The notes under the pieces were generated by a model. That model had not been told where the DNA came from, did no database searches, and was given only the letters and a program-made list of their open reading frames with translations. A stretch of DNA of 6,841 nt from WGMI01 sp041739275 (GTDB lineage Bacteria; Bacteroidota; Bacteroidia; Flavobacteriales; Schleiferiaceae). The stretch spans positions 1 through 6,841 of the forward strand of contig JBGSOF010000036.1 of assembly GCA_041739275.1 (NCBI GenBank), given 5' to 3'. This document shows positions 1 to 6,174 of this stretch, piece by piece. Position numbers and translations under genes: made by a program. Each line of letters opens with the position of its first letter. Position 1 is the stretch's first letter.

Positions 1-6
1 AAGAGT

Positions 7-30
7 AGAGCCACGATGGCTCGTGGCTCT
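7..30. repeat. Perfect 10-bp inverted repeat (hairpin, TGGC loop)
   Basis: AGAGCCACGA (7-16) and TCGTGGCTCT (21-30) are exact reverse complements around a 4-base loop. In a plus-strand RNA the stem could extend by two G-U pairs (5-32 and 6-31). No T-run follows on the plus strand. On the minus strand only six bases remain before the window ends, and these are not a T-run. It could be a terminator stem, part of a structured RNA, or the end of a repeat element. The data do not decide between these. Confidence 0.6.
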
Positions 31-113
31 GTCGGAGATCCAACCCTGAATCTTTTCTACCGGTCGCGCTCTCTTGTCCTAGCTGGTTTTTGATTTTTTT
101 TAGGTACGCTTTG

Positions 114-193
114 GCCGAGGTCGCCGCCGCAGAATATTAAAAAGGAAGTTGCGGCTGTTGTGCGACTCGGCGTCGCTGGCGGGTCCCGGAGTC
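114..193. other. GC-rich foldable patch, possible structured RNA
   Basis: Several stems nest or compete here. GCCGAG (114-119) pairs with CTCGGC (166-171). GCCGC (126-130) pairs with GCGGC (151-155) around an A-rich loop containing AATATT. GACTC (164-168) pairs with GAGTC (189-193) as an alternative to the outer stem. This GC-rich block sits between AT-richer stretches and has no coding signal I can support. A structured non-coding RNA or a repeat element is possible, but no known RNA family is recognised. Confidence 0.3.
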
Positions 194-396
194 GAGAGGC
201 TTTAGGCACCTTGATGTGTTGTCACCTCGTTGATCTTTAATTCGCCTAAGTAATTCAGCAACTGCAATTTCTAAAAGCCCCCCTTAATCGACTTGTGTCA
301 ACCTAATATGATTTCTCACTTGGAGGATGTTCTTAAAGCTCCATTATGCATTTTTCACCCAATCCCCAGAAATTTCCGCTGTCCCAAGAAAGGCCC

Positions 397-417
397 TGGG
401 CGCTCCCTCTTCGCCCA
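397..417. repeat. 6-bp-stem hairpin
   Basis: TGGGCG (397-402) and CGCCCA (412-417) are exact reverse complements with a 9-base loop. It is the first of a run of hairpins lying beyond the 3' end of the minus-strand operon. No T-run follows it on either strand, so it is not a classic intrinsic terminator. Confidence 0.35.
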
Positions 418-437
418 CCCGCTTTTCGCTCCATTAG

Positions 438-482
438 GGGTCGCGCGACCAAACGACTAAAGCGTTTGGCTTTGAGCGACCC
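438..482. repeat. Nested inverted repeat
   Basis: An outer perfect 7-bp stem, GGGTCGC (438-444) with GCGACCC (476-482), encloses an inner perfect 7-bp stem, CCAAACG (449-455) with CGTTTGG (463-469), around a 7-base loop. The left arm also contains the perfect 12-bp palindrome GGTCGCGCGACC (439-450). A competing stem, GAGCG (474-478) with CGCTC (489-493), would break the outer one. The nested symmetry is unlikely to be chance and suggests a folded RNA or a short REP-like element. It lies about 90-130 bases past the OstA-like stop codon, so it may shape the 3' end of the operon mRNA. Confidence 0.5.
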
Positions 483-490
483 TGCTTACG

Positions 491-531
491 CTCGCGGGTG
501 CCGGGCGAGAGAGGTTTTACGCGCCTTTTTT
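491..531 (+). terminator. Hairpin plus T6 tract, weak plus-strand terminator candidate
   Basis: CTCGC (491-495) pairs with GCGAG (505-509). Alternatively GGTGC (497-501) pairs with GCGCC (521-525), with one G-U pair, directly before six Ts at 526-531. In the second fold a stem is followed at once by a T-run, as in an intrinsic terminator reading rightwards, which would block plus-strand transcription from entering the operon from its 3' side. The stem is short and the loop long (19 bases), so this is a weak call. Confidence 0.25.
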
Positions 532-550
532 ATTCGGATGTCGCGTTTGA

Positions 551-563
551 CGGCCTTCGGCCG
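551..563. terminator. Small hairpin just past the operon stop codon
   Basis: CGGCC (551-555) and GGCCG (559-563) form a perfect 5-bp stem with a 3-base loop, 4 bases beyond the stop codon of the OstA-like gene. On the minus strand it is preceded by AAAT but not followed by a T-run. On the plus strand it is followed by ATTTTC. It may mark the transcript end or block 3'-to-5' decay, but it is not a textbook terminator. Confidence 0.3.
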
Positions 564-567
564 ATTT

Positions 568-2103
568 TCATTGAATCAGATCCCCCTTGCCCAGCGGCCG
601 TTCATCGTAGCGCGGATTGAAGCCTTTGAGGATCAACTGATCGGGTGGAGCTTGAGAAACAGGATACAAGTGCGCATCCGGCTGAACGAGAAACGTAATC
701 CGAACCGGGCGCCCTTCTTTAAAAATCATCAACAAATCGCTGCAATCGGCTCGATTGACCCCCACTTCATCCCCATCTTCCTCGCGCGCCCAATAAACCG
801 TCTGCCCATTTCCAATCGAGCGCATCCGATTCAGTTTGTCGTCTACAAAGCCCCCCTTCATGCGCTTGCCTCGAATTTGATGAAAACGAGACAAGGTATC
901 GGTCTCCATGACAAATGCATTTCCGTGAATTCGCAGGCTGTCCAAATGACCCTGGCGCATTTCGAGCCAAATCGTATCGCCGCTCAACTGGCTTTTGTCG
1001 GACCAAAGCACGGGTTTTTCGTACATTCTAAAAGTCGAGTCCCGGCCGCTGTACACCATGGAATCGCAAACCCCCTGCAAATCTCGACGGTACATCCGCA
1101 CCCCGCGCCGAATCCTCATCTTCTTGCTCCCATCGGGCAAAAGCCTGTAGCTAAGGGTGTCTCCATGAATATGCAGGCTGTCTTGATCGTCGTAAAGCGT
1201 GTAAATCGGCTCGTCGCGAACTAAGGCATATTCAGGTTCTTCGCGGTATTCGCCATAGCCCCCCGTAATGATGCTCTTTTCGAGCGTATCCGTCAGCAAG
1301 ACATGGCCATAGGCCTTTCCCAAACCCGCTTTTCGATCGTAATACAGACTGTCTCCGCTCAACGTACGCGGACCGTCGACCATTTTCGAGCGGTCTGCAA
1401 AACGCGCCCGATCGGTGACCGTATTGTACACACCGCGCTCGCTGTACAGGGTATTTCCGTCGGCCCCGACGATGGTGGTCGGCCCCAAAAAAGTCGCAAT
1501 TCGGCTCGAAGTGTTGTATAGCAGAGTGTCCGAGCTCAAGGTGTAGCGCGGGTTTTTCAACAATACCTCGCGGCTGAAGCGGAATTCGCGCAGATCAGAG
1601 AAATAGATGCCCTGCCGGCTCGTGAGGGTATTCTCGGCATTCAAAATGGTGCCGCCCGTGGTGTACCGCGCGGTTTGATCTCGACGGTCAAAGATCAGTC
1701 GATCGGTCGTGAGCTTCATTTTTGGATCCTGAAGCACCACCTGTTTTCCCGTGGCCACCGCAATCTTGGTGTTGCCGTCGTAGTCGATTCGATCGCCGTA
1801 CAAATGCAGGGTGTCGTGTTGCGCAATGTGCACGTTTCCAAATGCTTCGACCCTGTTTACCTCAACGTACAACCAGGCGGAATCGCAGTAGAGCAGCGCT
1901 CCTTCGTGCTCAAAAAGAACAGAGCCCACCAAGCGGTTTTTGCTCTGCTCGCTTTTCTTGTAATAGCCTTTATTGGCACGCCTGATTTCGATGGGGCGAT
2001 TTTGAGCGGGTGAAAGCGACGGCCACAAGAGCCCGGCACACAGAGCGCAAAGCACCCAAAAGAATGCCCTTTGCACAAGCGGGTGAAAAGCGGCGTTGTT
2101 CAC
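568..2103 (-). CDS. OstA/LptA-like exported protein (outer-membrane biogenesis)
   Basis: About 511 residues, resembling the long OstA-like proteins of Bacteroidota, which are related to the LptA/LptC/LptD-N group that carries lipopolysaccharide across the periplasm. The start is taken as GTG at 2103-2101, overlapping the purA stop. The longer in-frame version starting at 2253 would lie inside purA and begins with 50 Arg/Pro-rich residues typical of a shadow frame. From the GTG, residues 13-27 are hydrophobic, followed by a signal-peptidase-I-like site near SPA|Q (33/34). GTG at 2076 is an alternative start giving a more compact signal peptide. No lipobox is seen. The mature part has repeated short strands of the type [ST/G]-D-[RST]-L-x-[FY]-D/N (GDRIDYDG, TDRLIFDR, SDTLLYNT, GDSLYYDR, GDTLSYRL), as expected of the beta-jellyroll OstA fold. 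The C-terminus has a CSDLLMIFKEG strand (from 454) and LILKGFNPRYDERP (491-504). The role in LPS transport is inferred from the family. Confidence 0.85.
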   Translation of the reverse strand: MNNAAFHPLVQRAFFWVLCALCAGLLWPSLSPAQNRPIEIRRANKGYYKKSEQSKNRLVGSVLFEHEGALLYCDSAWLYVEVNRVEAFGNVHIAQHDTLHLYGDRIDYDGNTKIAVATGKQVVLQDPKMKLTTDRLIFDRRDQTARYTTGGTILNAENTLTSRQGIYFSDLREFRFSREVLLKNPRYTLSSDTLLYNTSSRIATFLGPTTIVGADGNTLYSERGVYNTVTDRARFADRSKMVDGPRTLSGDSLYYDRKAGLGKAYGHVLLTDTLEKSIITGGYGEYREEPEYALVRDEPIYTLYDDQDSLHIHGDTLSYRLLPDGSKKMRIRRGVRMYRRDLQGVCDSMVYSGRDSTFRMYEKPVLWSDKSQLSGDTIWLEMRQGHLDSLRIHGNAFVMETDTLSRFHQIRGKRMKGGFVDDKLNRMRSIGNGQTVYWAREEDGDEVGVNRADCSDLLMIFKEGRPVRITFLVQPDAHLYPVSQAPPDQLILKGFNPRYDERPLGKGDLIQ

Positions 2104-3380
2104 CGCTCGGGGCGCAACATCAGGGTTTGCTTGCGGTCGGGCCCAACGCTTAGCACGCTGATCGGCACCCCTGTTTGGCCTTCGATAAACGAAACGTATT
2201 CGCGCAAAGGGGCGGGGAGCTCTGCCGCGTTTTCGATCGAGCTCAAGTCGCATTTCCAGCCCGGCATCCAGGTGTAGATGGGCTCGACCAAACCCGGGTC
2301 GATTCTATAGGGCAAGTGGCTCACCTCTTGGCCGTTATATCGGTATGCCGTGCAAATGGCGATGCGGTCGAAATCTCCGAGCACATCGGCCTTCATCATC
2401 ATGAGCTCGCTGACCCCATTGATCTCTATGGCGTATTTCAAGGCGGGCAAATCGAGCCAACCGCAGCGCCTCGGACGACCGGTAGTCGAACCAAATTCAC
2501 GGCCTTTTTGGCGGAGGAGTTCGCCTGTTTCATCTTCGAGCTCGGTGGGGAAGGGGCCACTGCCCACGCGAGTACAGTAGGCTTTGAAAATACCAAAGAC
2601 CTTCCCGATGCGGTTTGGAGCCACGCCCAACCCGGTGCAAGCACCTGCCGCTGTGGTGGTTGAAGAAGTGACAAAGGGATAAGTACCGAAGTCAATATCG
2701 AGCATGGAGCCTTGAGCCCCTTCGGCCAAAACCCTCTTGCTTTGAGCGAGGTGATCTGATAAAAAATGCTCGCTATCGACCAGGTGCAAACCTCTCAGGC
2801 GATCTGCGGCTTCCATCCAGGCCGTTTCGAGCCCCGAAAGCTCAAATTGAAAATCGGGGTATTGACGCAAGAGGCTCAGGTGTTTGTCGACCAAAACGCG
2901 GTATCGATCGCCGAAATCTTTGAGTTCTAAATCGCCTACTCTCAAGCCATTGCGCCCCGTTTTGTCCATATAGGTCGGGCCGATGCCCTTGAGCGTCGAA
3001 CCGATTTTGTCTTTGCCTTTCGCCGCTTCGCTGGCCGCGTCGAGCAAGCGATGGGTCGGCAAAATCAAATGTGCTTTTCGCGAAATGAACAAGCGCTCGG
3101 TGATTCGCGCTTCGACTGTGCGCAACTTTTCGATTTCTCCGAAAAAGATGACAGGATCGATCACCACCCCGTTTCCGATGAGGTTGATGGCCGCCTTTTG
3201 AAAAATTCCCGAGGGAATGGTGTGCAGCACGTGCTTGGCTCCGTCGAATTCAAGGGTGTGACCCGCGTTGGGGCCGCCTTGAAAACGAGCGACCAAATCG
3301 TAGCGACCGCTCAGAACATCCACAATTTTACCCTTGCCCTCGTCGCCCCACTGGAGCCCGAGCAAAACGTCTATAGCCAT
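2100..3380 (-). CDS. purA: Adenylosuccinate synthetase
   Basis: This cytosolic enzyme makes adenylosuccinate from IMP and aspartate using GTP, the first committed step from IMP to AMP. The product has 426 residues, the normal family length. The N-terminal loop LQWGDEGKGK carries the catalytic Asp13, and GGPNAGHT carries His41. Further conserved blocks are IGSTLKGIGPTYMDKTGRNG, GAQGSMLDIDFGTYPFVTSS, GSTTGRPRRCGW (substrate and nucleotide binding), MMMKADVLGDFD and SVGPDRKQT near the end. ATG at 3380 is preferred over the TTG two codons upstream: it gives the standard Asp13/His41 spacing and leaves a 2-bp gap after the Fur-family stop, where the TTG would overlap it. There is no Shine-Dalgarno sequence, so translation is probably coupled to the gene before. 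The stop shares four bases (GTGA) with the start of the OstA-like gene. PurA is inhibited by (p)ppGpp in E. coli, which is notable because the alarmone enzyme is two genes upstream. Nothing suggests it is defective. Confidence 0.97.
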   Translation of the reverse strand: MAIDVLLGLQWGDEGKGKIVDVLSGRYDLVARFQGGPNAGHTLEFDGAKHVLHTIPSGIFQKAAINLIGNGVVIDPVIFFGEIEKLRTVEARITERLFISRKAHLILPTHRLLDAASEAAKGKDKIGSTLKGIGPTYMDKTGRNGLRVGDLELKDFGDRYRVLVDKHLSLLRQYPDFQFELSGLETAWMEAADRLRGLHLVDSEHFLSDHLAQSKRVLAEGAQGSMLDIDFGTYPFVTSSTTTAAGACTGLGVAPNRIGKVFGIFKAYCTRVGSGPFPTELEDETGELLRQKGREFGSTTGRPRRCGWLDLPALKYAIEINGVSELMMMKADVLGDFDRIAICTAYRYNGQEVSHLPYRIDPGLVEPIYTWMPGWKCDLSSIENAAELPAPLREYVSFIEGQTGVPISVLSVGPDRKQTLMLRPER

Positions 3381-3382
3381 AA

Positions 3383-3865
3383 TCAATTCAAACGTGAAGC
3401 GCGCTCTTGAGGTGTTTCCACTTCGCCGGCATTGCCTTTTTTCCGCGCAAAGATGTACAAAGAATGCCCGAGTACTTCATAACCAAAGAGTTCGGCAATG
3501 CCATCTTTGATTTGTTGAATGCGCGGGTCGCAAAATTCGACGAGTTCGCCCGTGTCGGTTAAGATGATGTGGTCGTGCTGACGGTTGAAATACGACTTTT
3601 CGTAATAGCTCTGATTCGCACCGAACTGATGGCGGCGAACCAAGCTGCACGACAACAAGAGCTCGATGGTGTTGTAGAGCGTCGCCCGGCTCACTCGATA
3701 GTTCTTGTTTTTCATCTGCAAATAGAGCGATTCGATGTCGAAATGCTCCTCGCTTTGGTAGATCTCGCGCAGAATGGCATACCGCTCCGGGGTTTTGCGG
3801 TGCCCGTTGCGCTCGAGGTGTTCTGTAAAAACCCCCTTGACCGTTTCAAAGGCTTTGTCGTCCAT
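3383..3865 (-). CDS. Fur-family metal-responsive transcriptional regulator
   Basis: 160 residues, normal for the family. Residues 1-90 form the winged-helix DNA-binding half, with the recognition helix in RVSRATLYNTIELL (57-70). The C-terminal half has HDH (97-99), then a GELVEF strand, CDPRIQ (112-117) and a late His134 in GHSLYIF. These match metal ligands of Fur, as does His41 in EEHFD. The CxxC that binds structural zinc in many Fur proteins (Cys92/Cys95 in E. coli) is replaced by Leu102 and Thr105 in HIILTDTGEL. Only two cysteines (73, 112) exist in the whole protein and there is no C-terminal CxxC. The sequence does not show whether it senses iron, zinc, manganese or peroxide, so no symbol is given. 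It lies 48 bp after the RelA/SpoT gene and 2 bp before purA, so it is probably co-transcribed. A TAACTTTG element 4 nt before its ATG may give it an internal promoter. Confidence 0.93.
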   Translation of the reverse strand: MDDKAFETVKGVFTEHLERNGHRKTPERYAILREIYQSEEHFDIESLYLQMKNKNYRVSRATLYNTIELLLSCSLVRRHQFGANQSYYEKSYFNRQHDHIILTDTGELVEFCDPRIQQIKDGIAELFGYEVLGHSLYIFARKKGNAGEVETPQERASRLN

Positions 3866-3869
3866 GGGT

Positions 3870-3877
3870 CAAAGTTA
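3870..3877 (-). promoter_or_regulatory. Putative -7 element before the Fur-family gene
   Basis: On the minus strand this reads TAACTTTG, an exact match to the Bacteroidota -7 consensus TAnnTTTG, and it ends 4 nt before the Fur-family ATG. No TTTG/TTG element stands at the expected 17-23 nt upstream, which weakens the call. If used, the transcript would start at or next to the ATG (leaderless). It could also be chance within the 48-bp gap. Confidence 0.3.
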
Positions 3878-3913
3878 GGTGCAAGCGTTCCGATCGAGCA
3901 TGTTTGGCCTTCT

Positions 3914-6127
3914 TCACTCTCTGAGGTGGCGTTCGACGCTGCGCACTCCGTCCACTTTGCGGATTTCTTGCATAATGTTTTGAAGGTGAACCTTGTTTCG
4001 AACCACTACGGTGATGCTGCCTTCAAACAGACCGCCTTCGCCTTGGATGTTGATGCTTCGAATGTTGACGTTCAAGTCGTTCGAAATAATCTGAGTCACT
4101 TTGTTGACCAAGCCCACGGTGTCGATTCCGCGTACCCTCAAAACCGCGACATACTCGCTGACGTCGGCCGAAATCCATTTCGCGCTCATCACCCTCGCGG
4201 CAAATCGGCTGCGGAGCGCGATGGCATTGGCGCAGTCGGTTCGGTGCACTTTAATTCCCTCGCTGGTGCTGATAAACCCAAAGACCGCGTCTCCTTGAAT
4301 GGGGTTGCAACACGGGCTGAGCTTGTAGTCGAGCACCTGTTCGTCGCTTCCAAAGACCAGTCGGGTCGGTTGTGCGCCCGCCATGGCATGGGCCTCGGGT
4401 TTGGGATCGCCTGCGGGCCGTCGCCAGCGATTTCGGATCTGCGTCAAGAAACCGCCTCCGTGTTCGCGGGCAAAAGACCGGAGCTTTTCGTTGTCGAGCA
4501 ATTCCATACCCGATTGGTAGAAAAGCTCTTGCGCATCGGGCAACTCCATGTATCGCGTCAGCTCTTGCAGCACCTTTTCGCTCGGCTTCACTTTGACGAA
4601 ATTGAGCTTGCGCTCCAGCATTTCGCGTCCGCGTTCTGCGATAATGCGCCGCTCGGTCTGCAGCGCCGCCCTGATTTTGGTTCTCGCCTTCGAACTCACC
4701 ACAAAGTGCAGCCATTCTTCTTTGGGCTTTTGCTTGGCCGAGGTGATGATCTCGATTTGATCTCCGCTTTTGAGCTTGTAATTGAGTTGAACCAGTTTTC
4801 CGTTCACCTTGGCGCCCAGTGTTCTGAGCCCGATGTCGGTGTGGATCTCGAACGAGAAATCGAGCGGGCTCGAGCCTTTGGGAAGGGTGCGGATTTCGCC
4901 CTTGGGCGTAAAGACGAATATTTCGTCGCTAAAGAGGTTGAATTTGAAGTCGTCTACAAACTCGAGCGCATTGCTGTCAGGGCTTTCGAGCGCCTCTCGA
5001 ATGGTTTTGATCCACGATTCGAGCCGGTTGTCGACCACTTCTTCTTCCTTGTACTTCCAATGAGAGGCCATGCCGAGCTCAGCGTGCTCGTCCATGCGCT
5101 TCGAGCGAATTTGCACTTCGACCCAGTGCCCGTCGGGGCCCATCACGGTGGTGTGCAGAGATTCGTAGCCATTCGATTTGGGCGAACTGATCCAATCGCG
5201 CATGCGCTCCGGATTTGGACGATAGAGGTTGGCGACCATGGAATAGACCTTCCAAATCGAGGCTTTCTCCTGATCCTCAGAAGTGTCGAGGATAATTCGA
5301 ATGGCAAATTTGTCGTAGACCTCGTCGAAGCTCACCCCCTGATTGATCATCTTCTTACGGATCGAGAAAACGCTTTTGGTGCGCTCTTTCACCGTAAACC
5401 GCAGCCCTTCTTGCTCCATCATTGCGCGAATCGGGGCGCTGAACCGCTTCAAATAGCGGTATTCGCCCGCCACGCTCGCCTTGAGCCTGCGCTCGATGTC
5501 TTTATACACCTCGGGTTCGGTGTATTTGAGCGAAAGGTCTTCGAGTTCGGTTTTGATGTTGTACAATCCCAGGCGGTGCGCCAAGGGGGCGTAGATGAAG
5601 AGCGTCTCGCTGGCAATTTTGGCCTGTTTGCCCTCGGGCATCCCGTCGAGGGTGCGCATATTGTGAAGCCGATCGGCCAACTTGACCAAAATCACCCGCA
5701 CATCGTCTCCGATGGTGAGCAACATCTTTCGAAAATTCTCGGCTTGTTCGGAGGCTTGAGGGTCGAATACCCCTTTGATTTTGGTGAGACCGTCGACGAT
5801 GCGCGCAATTTTTTCGCCAAACAGCCGCTCGATGTCTTCGAGGGTGTAATCGCTGTCTTCGACCACATCGTGCAGCAGGGCAGCTGTGGCAGAGCTCGGC
5901 CCCAGACCAATTTCGCGCAAAACAATCAGCGCCACTTCGAGCGGGTGCAAAACATAAGGCTCGCCTGTTTTTCTCCGGACGCCTTTGTGCGCGTCAATAG
6001 CTAAGTCGACGGCTCGGCGCACCATTTTGCGGTCTTGGGGGGTTGAGCGTTCGTCGAGGGCGTGGATGAGCTCGCGGTAGCGCTCGAGAATCATTTTGCG
6101 ATCCTGAATCGCGCGTTCTTCAGACAT
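3914..6127 (-). CDS. spoT: Bifunctional (p)ppGpp synthetase/hydrolase, RelA/SpoT (RSH) family
   Basis: 737 residues with the full long-RSH architecture. This enzyme makes (p)ppGpp from ATP and GTP/GDP and hydrolyses it, setting the stringent response. The N-terminal HD hydrolase domain keeps its metal ligands: His47 (AHKG), His86-Asp87 (LLHD), Asp152 (LADRLHN), plus Glu90-Asp91 of the VVED motif. Both matter for activity, so hydrolysis should be intact. The synthetase domain (about 245-360) has YDKFAIR with Asp272, RMRD (308-311), SPKSNGYESLHTTV and EVQIRSKRMDEHAELG with Glu337, so synthesis also looks intact. A TGS domain follows (about 400-463), then a helical region, a Cys-containing module with Cys606-Cys607, His628 and Cys632, and a C-terminal ACT domain (659-737). 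ATG at 6127 is used; Met12 (6094) is a possible shorter start. It is the first gene of the minus-strand operon and diverges from the SPFH gene. The symbol spoT is by family; rel or relA is also used. Confidence 0.96.
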   Translation of the reverse strand: MSEERAIQDRKMILERYRELIHALDERSTPQDRKMVRRAVDLAIDAHKGVRRKTGEPYVLHPLEVALIVLREIGLGPSSATAALLHDVVEDSDYTLEDIERLFGEKIARIVDGLTKIKGVFDPQASEQAENFRKMLLTIGDDVRVILVKLADRLHNMRTLDGMPEGKQAKIASETLFIYAPLAHRLGLYNIKTELEDLSLKYTEPEVYKDIERRLKASVAGEYRYLKRFSAPIRAMMEQEGLRFTVKERTKSVFSIRKKMINQGVSFDEVYDKFAIRIILDTSEDQEKASIWKVYSMVANLYRPNPERMRDWISSPKSNGYESLHTTVMGPDGHWVEVQIRSKRMDEHAELGMASHWKYKEEEVVDNRLESWIKTIREALESPDSNALEFVDDFKFNLFSDEIFVFTPKGEIRTLPKGSSPLDFSFEIHTDIGLRTLGAKVNGKLVQLNYKLKSGDQIEIITSAKQKPKEEWLHFVVSSKARTKIRAALQTERRIIAERGREMLERKLNFVKVKPSEKVLQELTRYMELPDAQELFYQSGMELLDNEKLRSFAREHGGGFLTQIRNRWRRPAGDPKPEAHAMAGAQPTRLVFGSDEQVLDYKLSPCCNPIQGDAVFGFISTSEGIKVHRTDCANAIALRSRFAARVMSAKWISADVSEYVAVLRVRGIDTVGLVNKVTQIISNDLNVNIRSINIQGEGGLFEGSITVVVRNKVHLQNIMQEIRKVDGVRSVERHLRE

Positions 6128-6131
6128 GGCC

Positions 6132-6139
6132 GAAATTTA
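6132..6139 (-). promoter_or_regulatory. Putative -7 element before the RelA/SpoT gene
   Basis: On the minus strand this reads TAAATTTC, one base off the Bacteroidota -7 consensus TAnnTTTG, ending 4 nt before the ATG at 6127. A TTTG lies upstream (6158 to 6155), but the 15-nt spacer is shorter than the usual 17-23. If real, the message would be leaderless or use Met12. The element has the same position relative to its ATG as the one before the Fur-family gene. Confidence 0.3.
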
Positions 6140-6174
6140 ACAAAGCAAATCGGCCAAAATGCCCGTTCGAATTC

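Larger units (their letters stand above)
1..567. other. Gene-free left end, rich in inverted repeats
   Basis: No reading frame here looks like a protein gene on either strand. The frames open at the left edge on the plus strand stop within about 90 bases. The longest short ORF starting at an ATG (308-460, 50 codons) has low-complexity, Pro/Arg-rich content and no recognisable motif. A plus-strand ORF starting at 346 only continues because it runs antisense to the OstA-like gene. What the region does hold is secondary structure: hairpins at 7-30, 114-193, 397-417, 438-482, 491-509 and 551-563. It also has a T5-GA-T8 tract on the plus strand (87-101), preceded by a weak 5-bp stem (59-63 with 83-87), and a T6 tract at 526-531. 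It may be the 3' untranslated region of the minus-strand operon followed by a non-coding RNA or a small interspersed repeat. I do not recognise it as tRNA, SRP RNA, tmRNA or RNase P RNA. Confidence 0.6.

Noticed and set aside
1..93. Plus-strand frame open at the left edge, ending at 91-93
   Set aside because: Only 30 codons are visible, the perfect hairpin at 7-30 lies inside it, and nothing is recognisable, so it cannot be supported as the tail of a gene.
177..199. tRNA 3'-end look-alike on the minus strand (TCGACTCCGGGACCCGCCA)
   Set aside because: The presumed T-stem arms do not pair and no matching acceptor 5' strand or anticodon arm lies upstream.
308..460. 50-codon plus-strand ORF starting MISHLEDVLK
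   Set aside because: It has no promoter, start context or domain, its second half is Pro/Arg-rich, and it runs into the hairpin cluster. Chance ORF.
346..1224. 292-codon plus-strand open frame entering the OstA-like gene from its 3' side
   Set aside because: Most of it is antisense to the OstA-like coding sequence, whose repeated family motifs are clear. The remaining part has no protein-like features or start context.
2104..2253. N-terminal extension of the OstA-like frame starting at 2253
   Set aside because: It would overlap purA by about 150 bases, and the added 50 residues are Arg/Pro-rich, burying the signal peptide. The GTG at 2103 fits the operon better.
2175..2663. 162-codon plus-strand open frame inside purA
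   Set aside because: It is antisense to invariant PurA motifs, with no domain recognised, and is best explained as a shadow.
3569..6004. 811-codon plus-strand open frame antisense to the RelA/SpoT and Fur-family genes
   Set aside because: It is a mirror of strongly conserved genes on the other strand. Its product is rich in His, Arg and Phe with no recognisable domain, and it runs across a gene boundary. Codon bias in the real genes suppresses stops in this frame.
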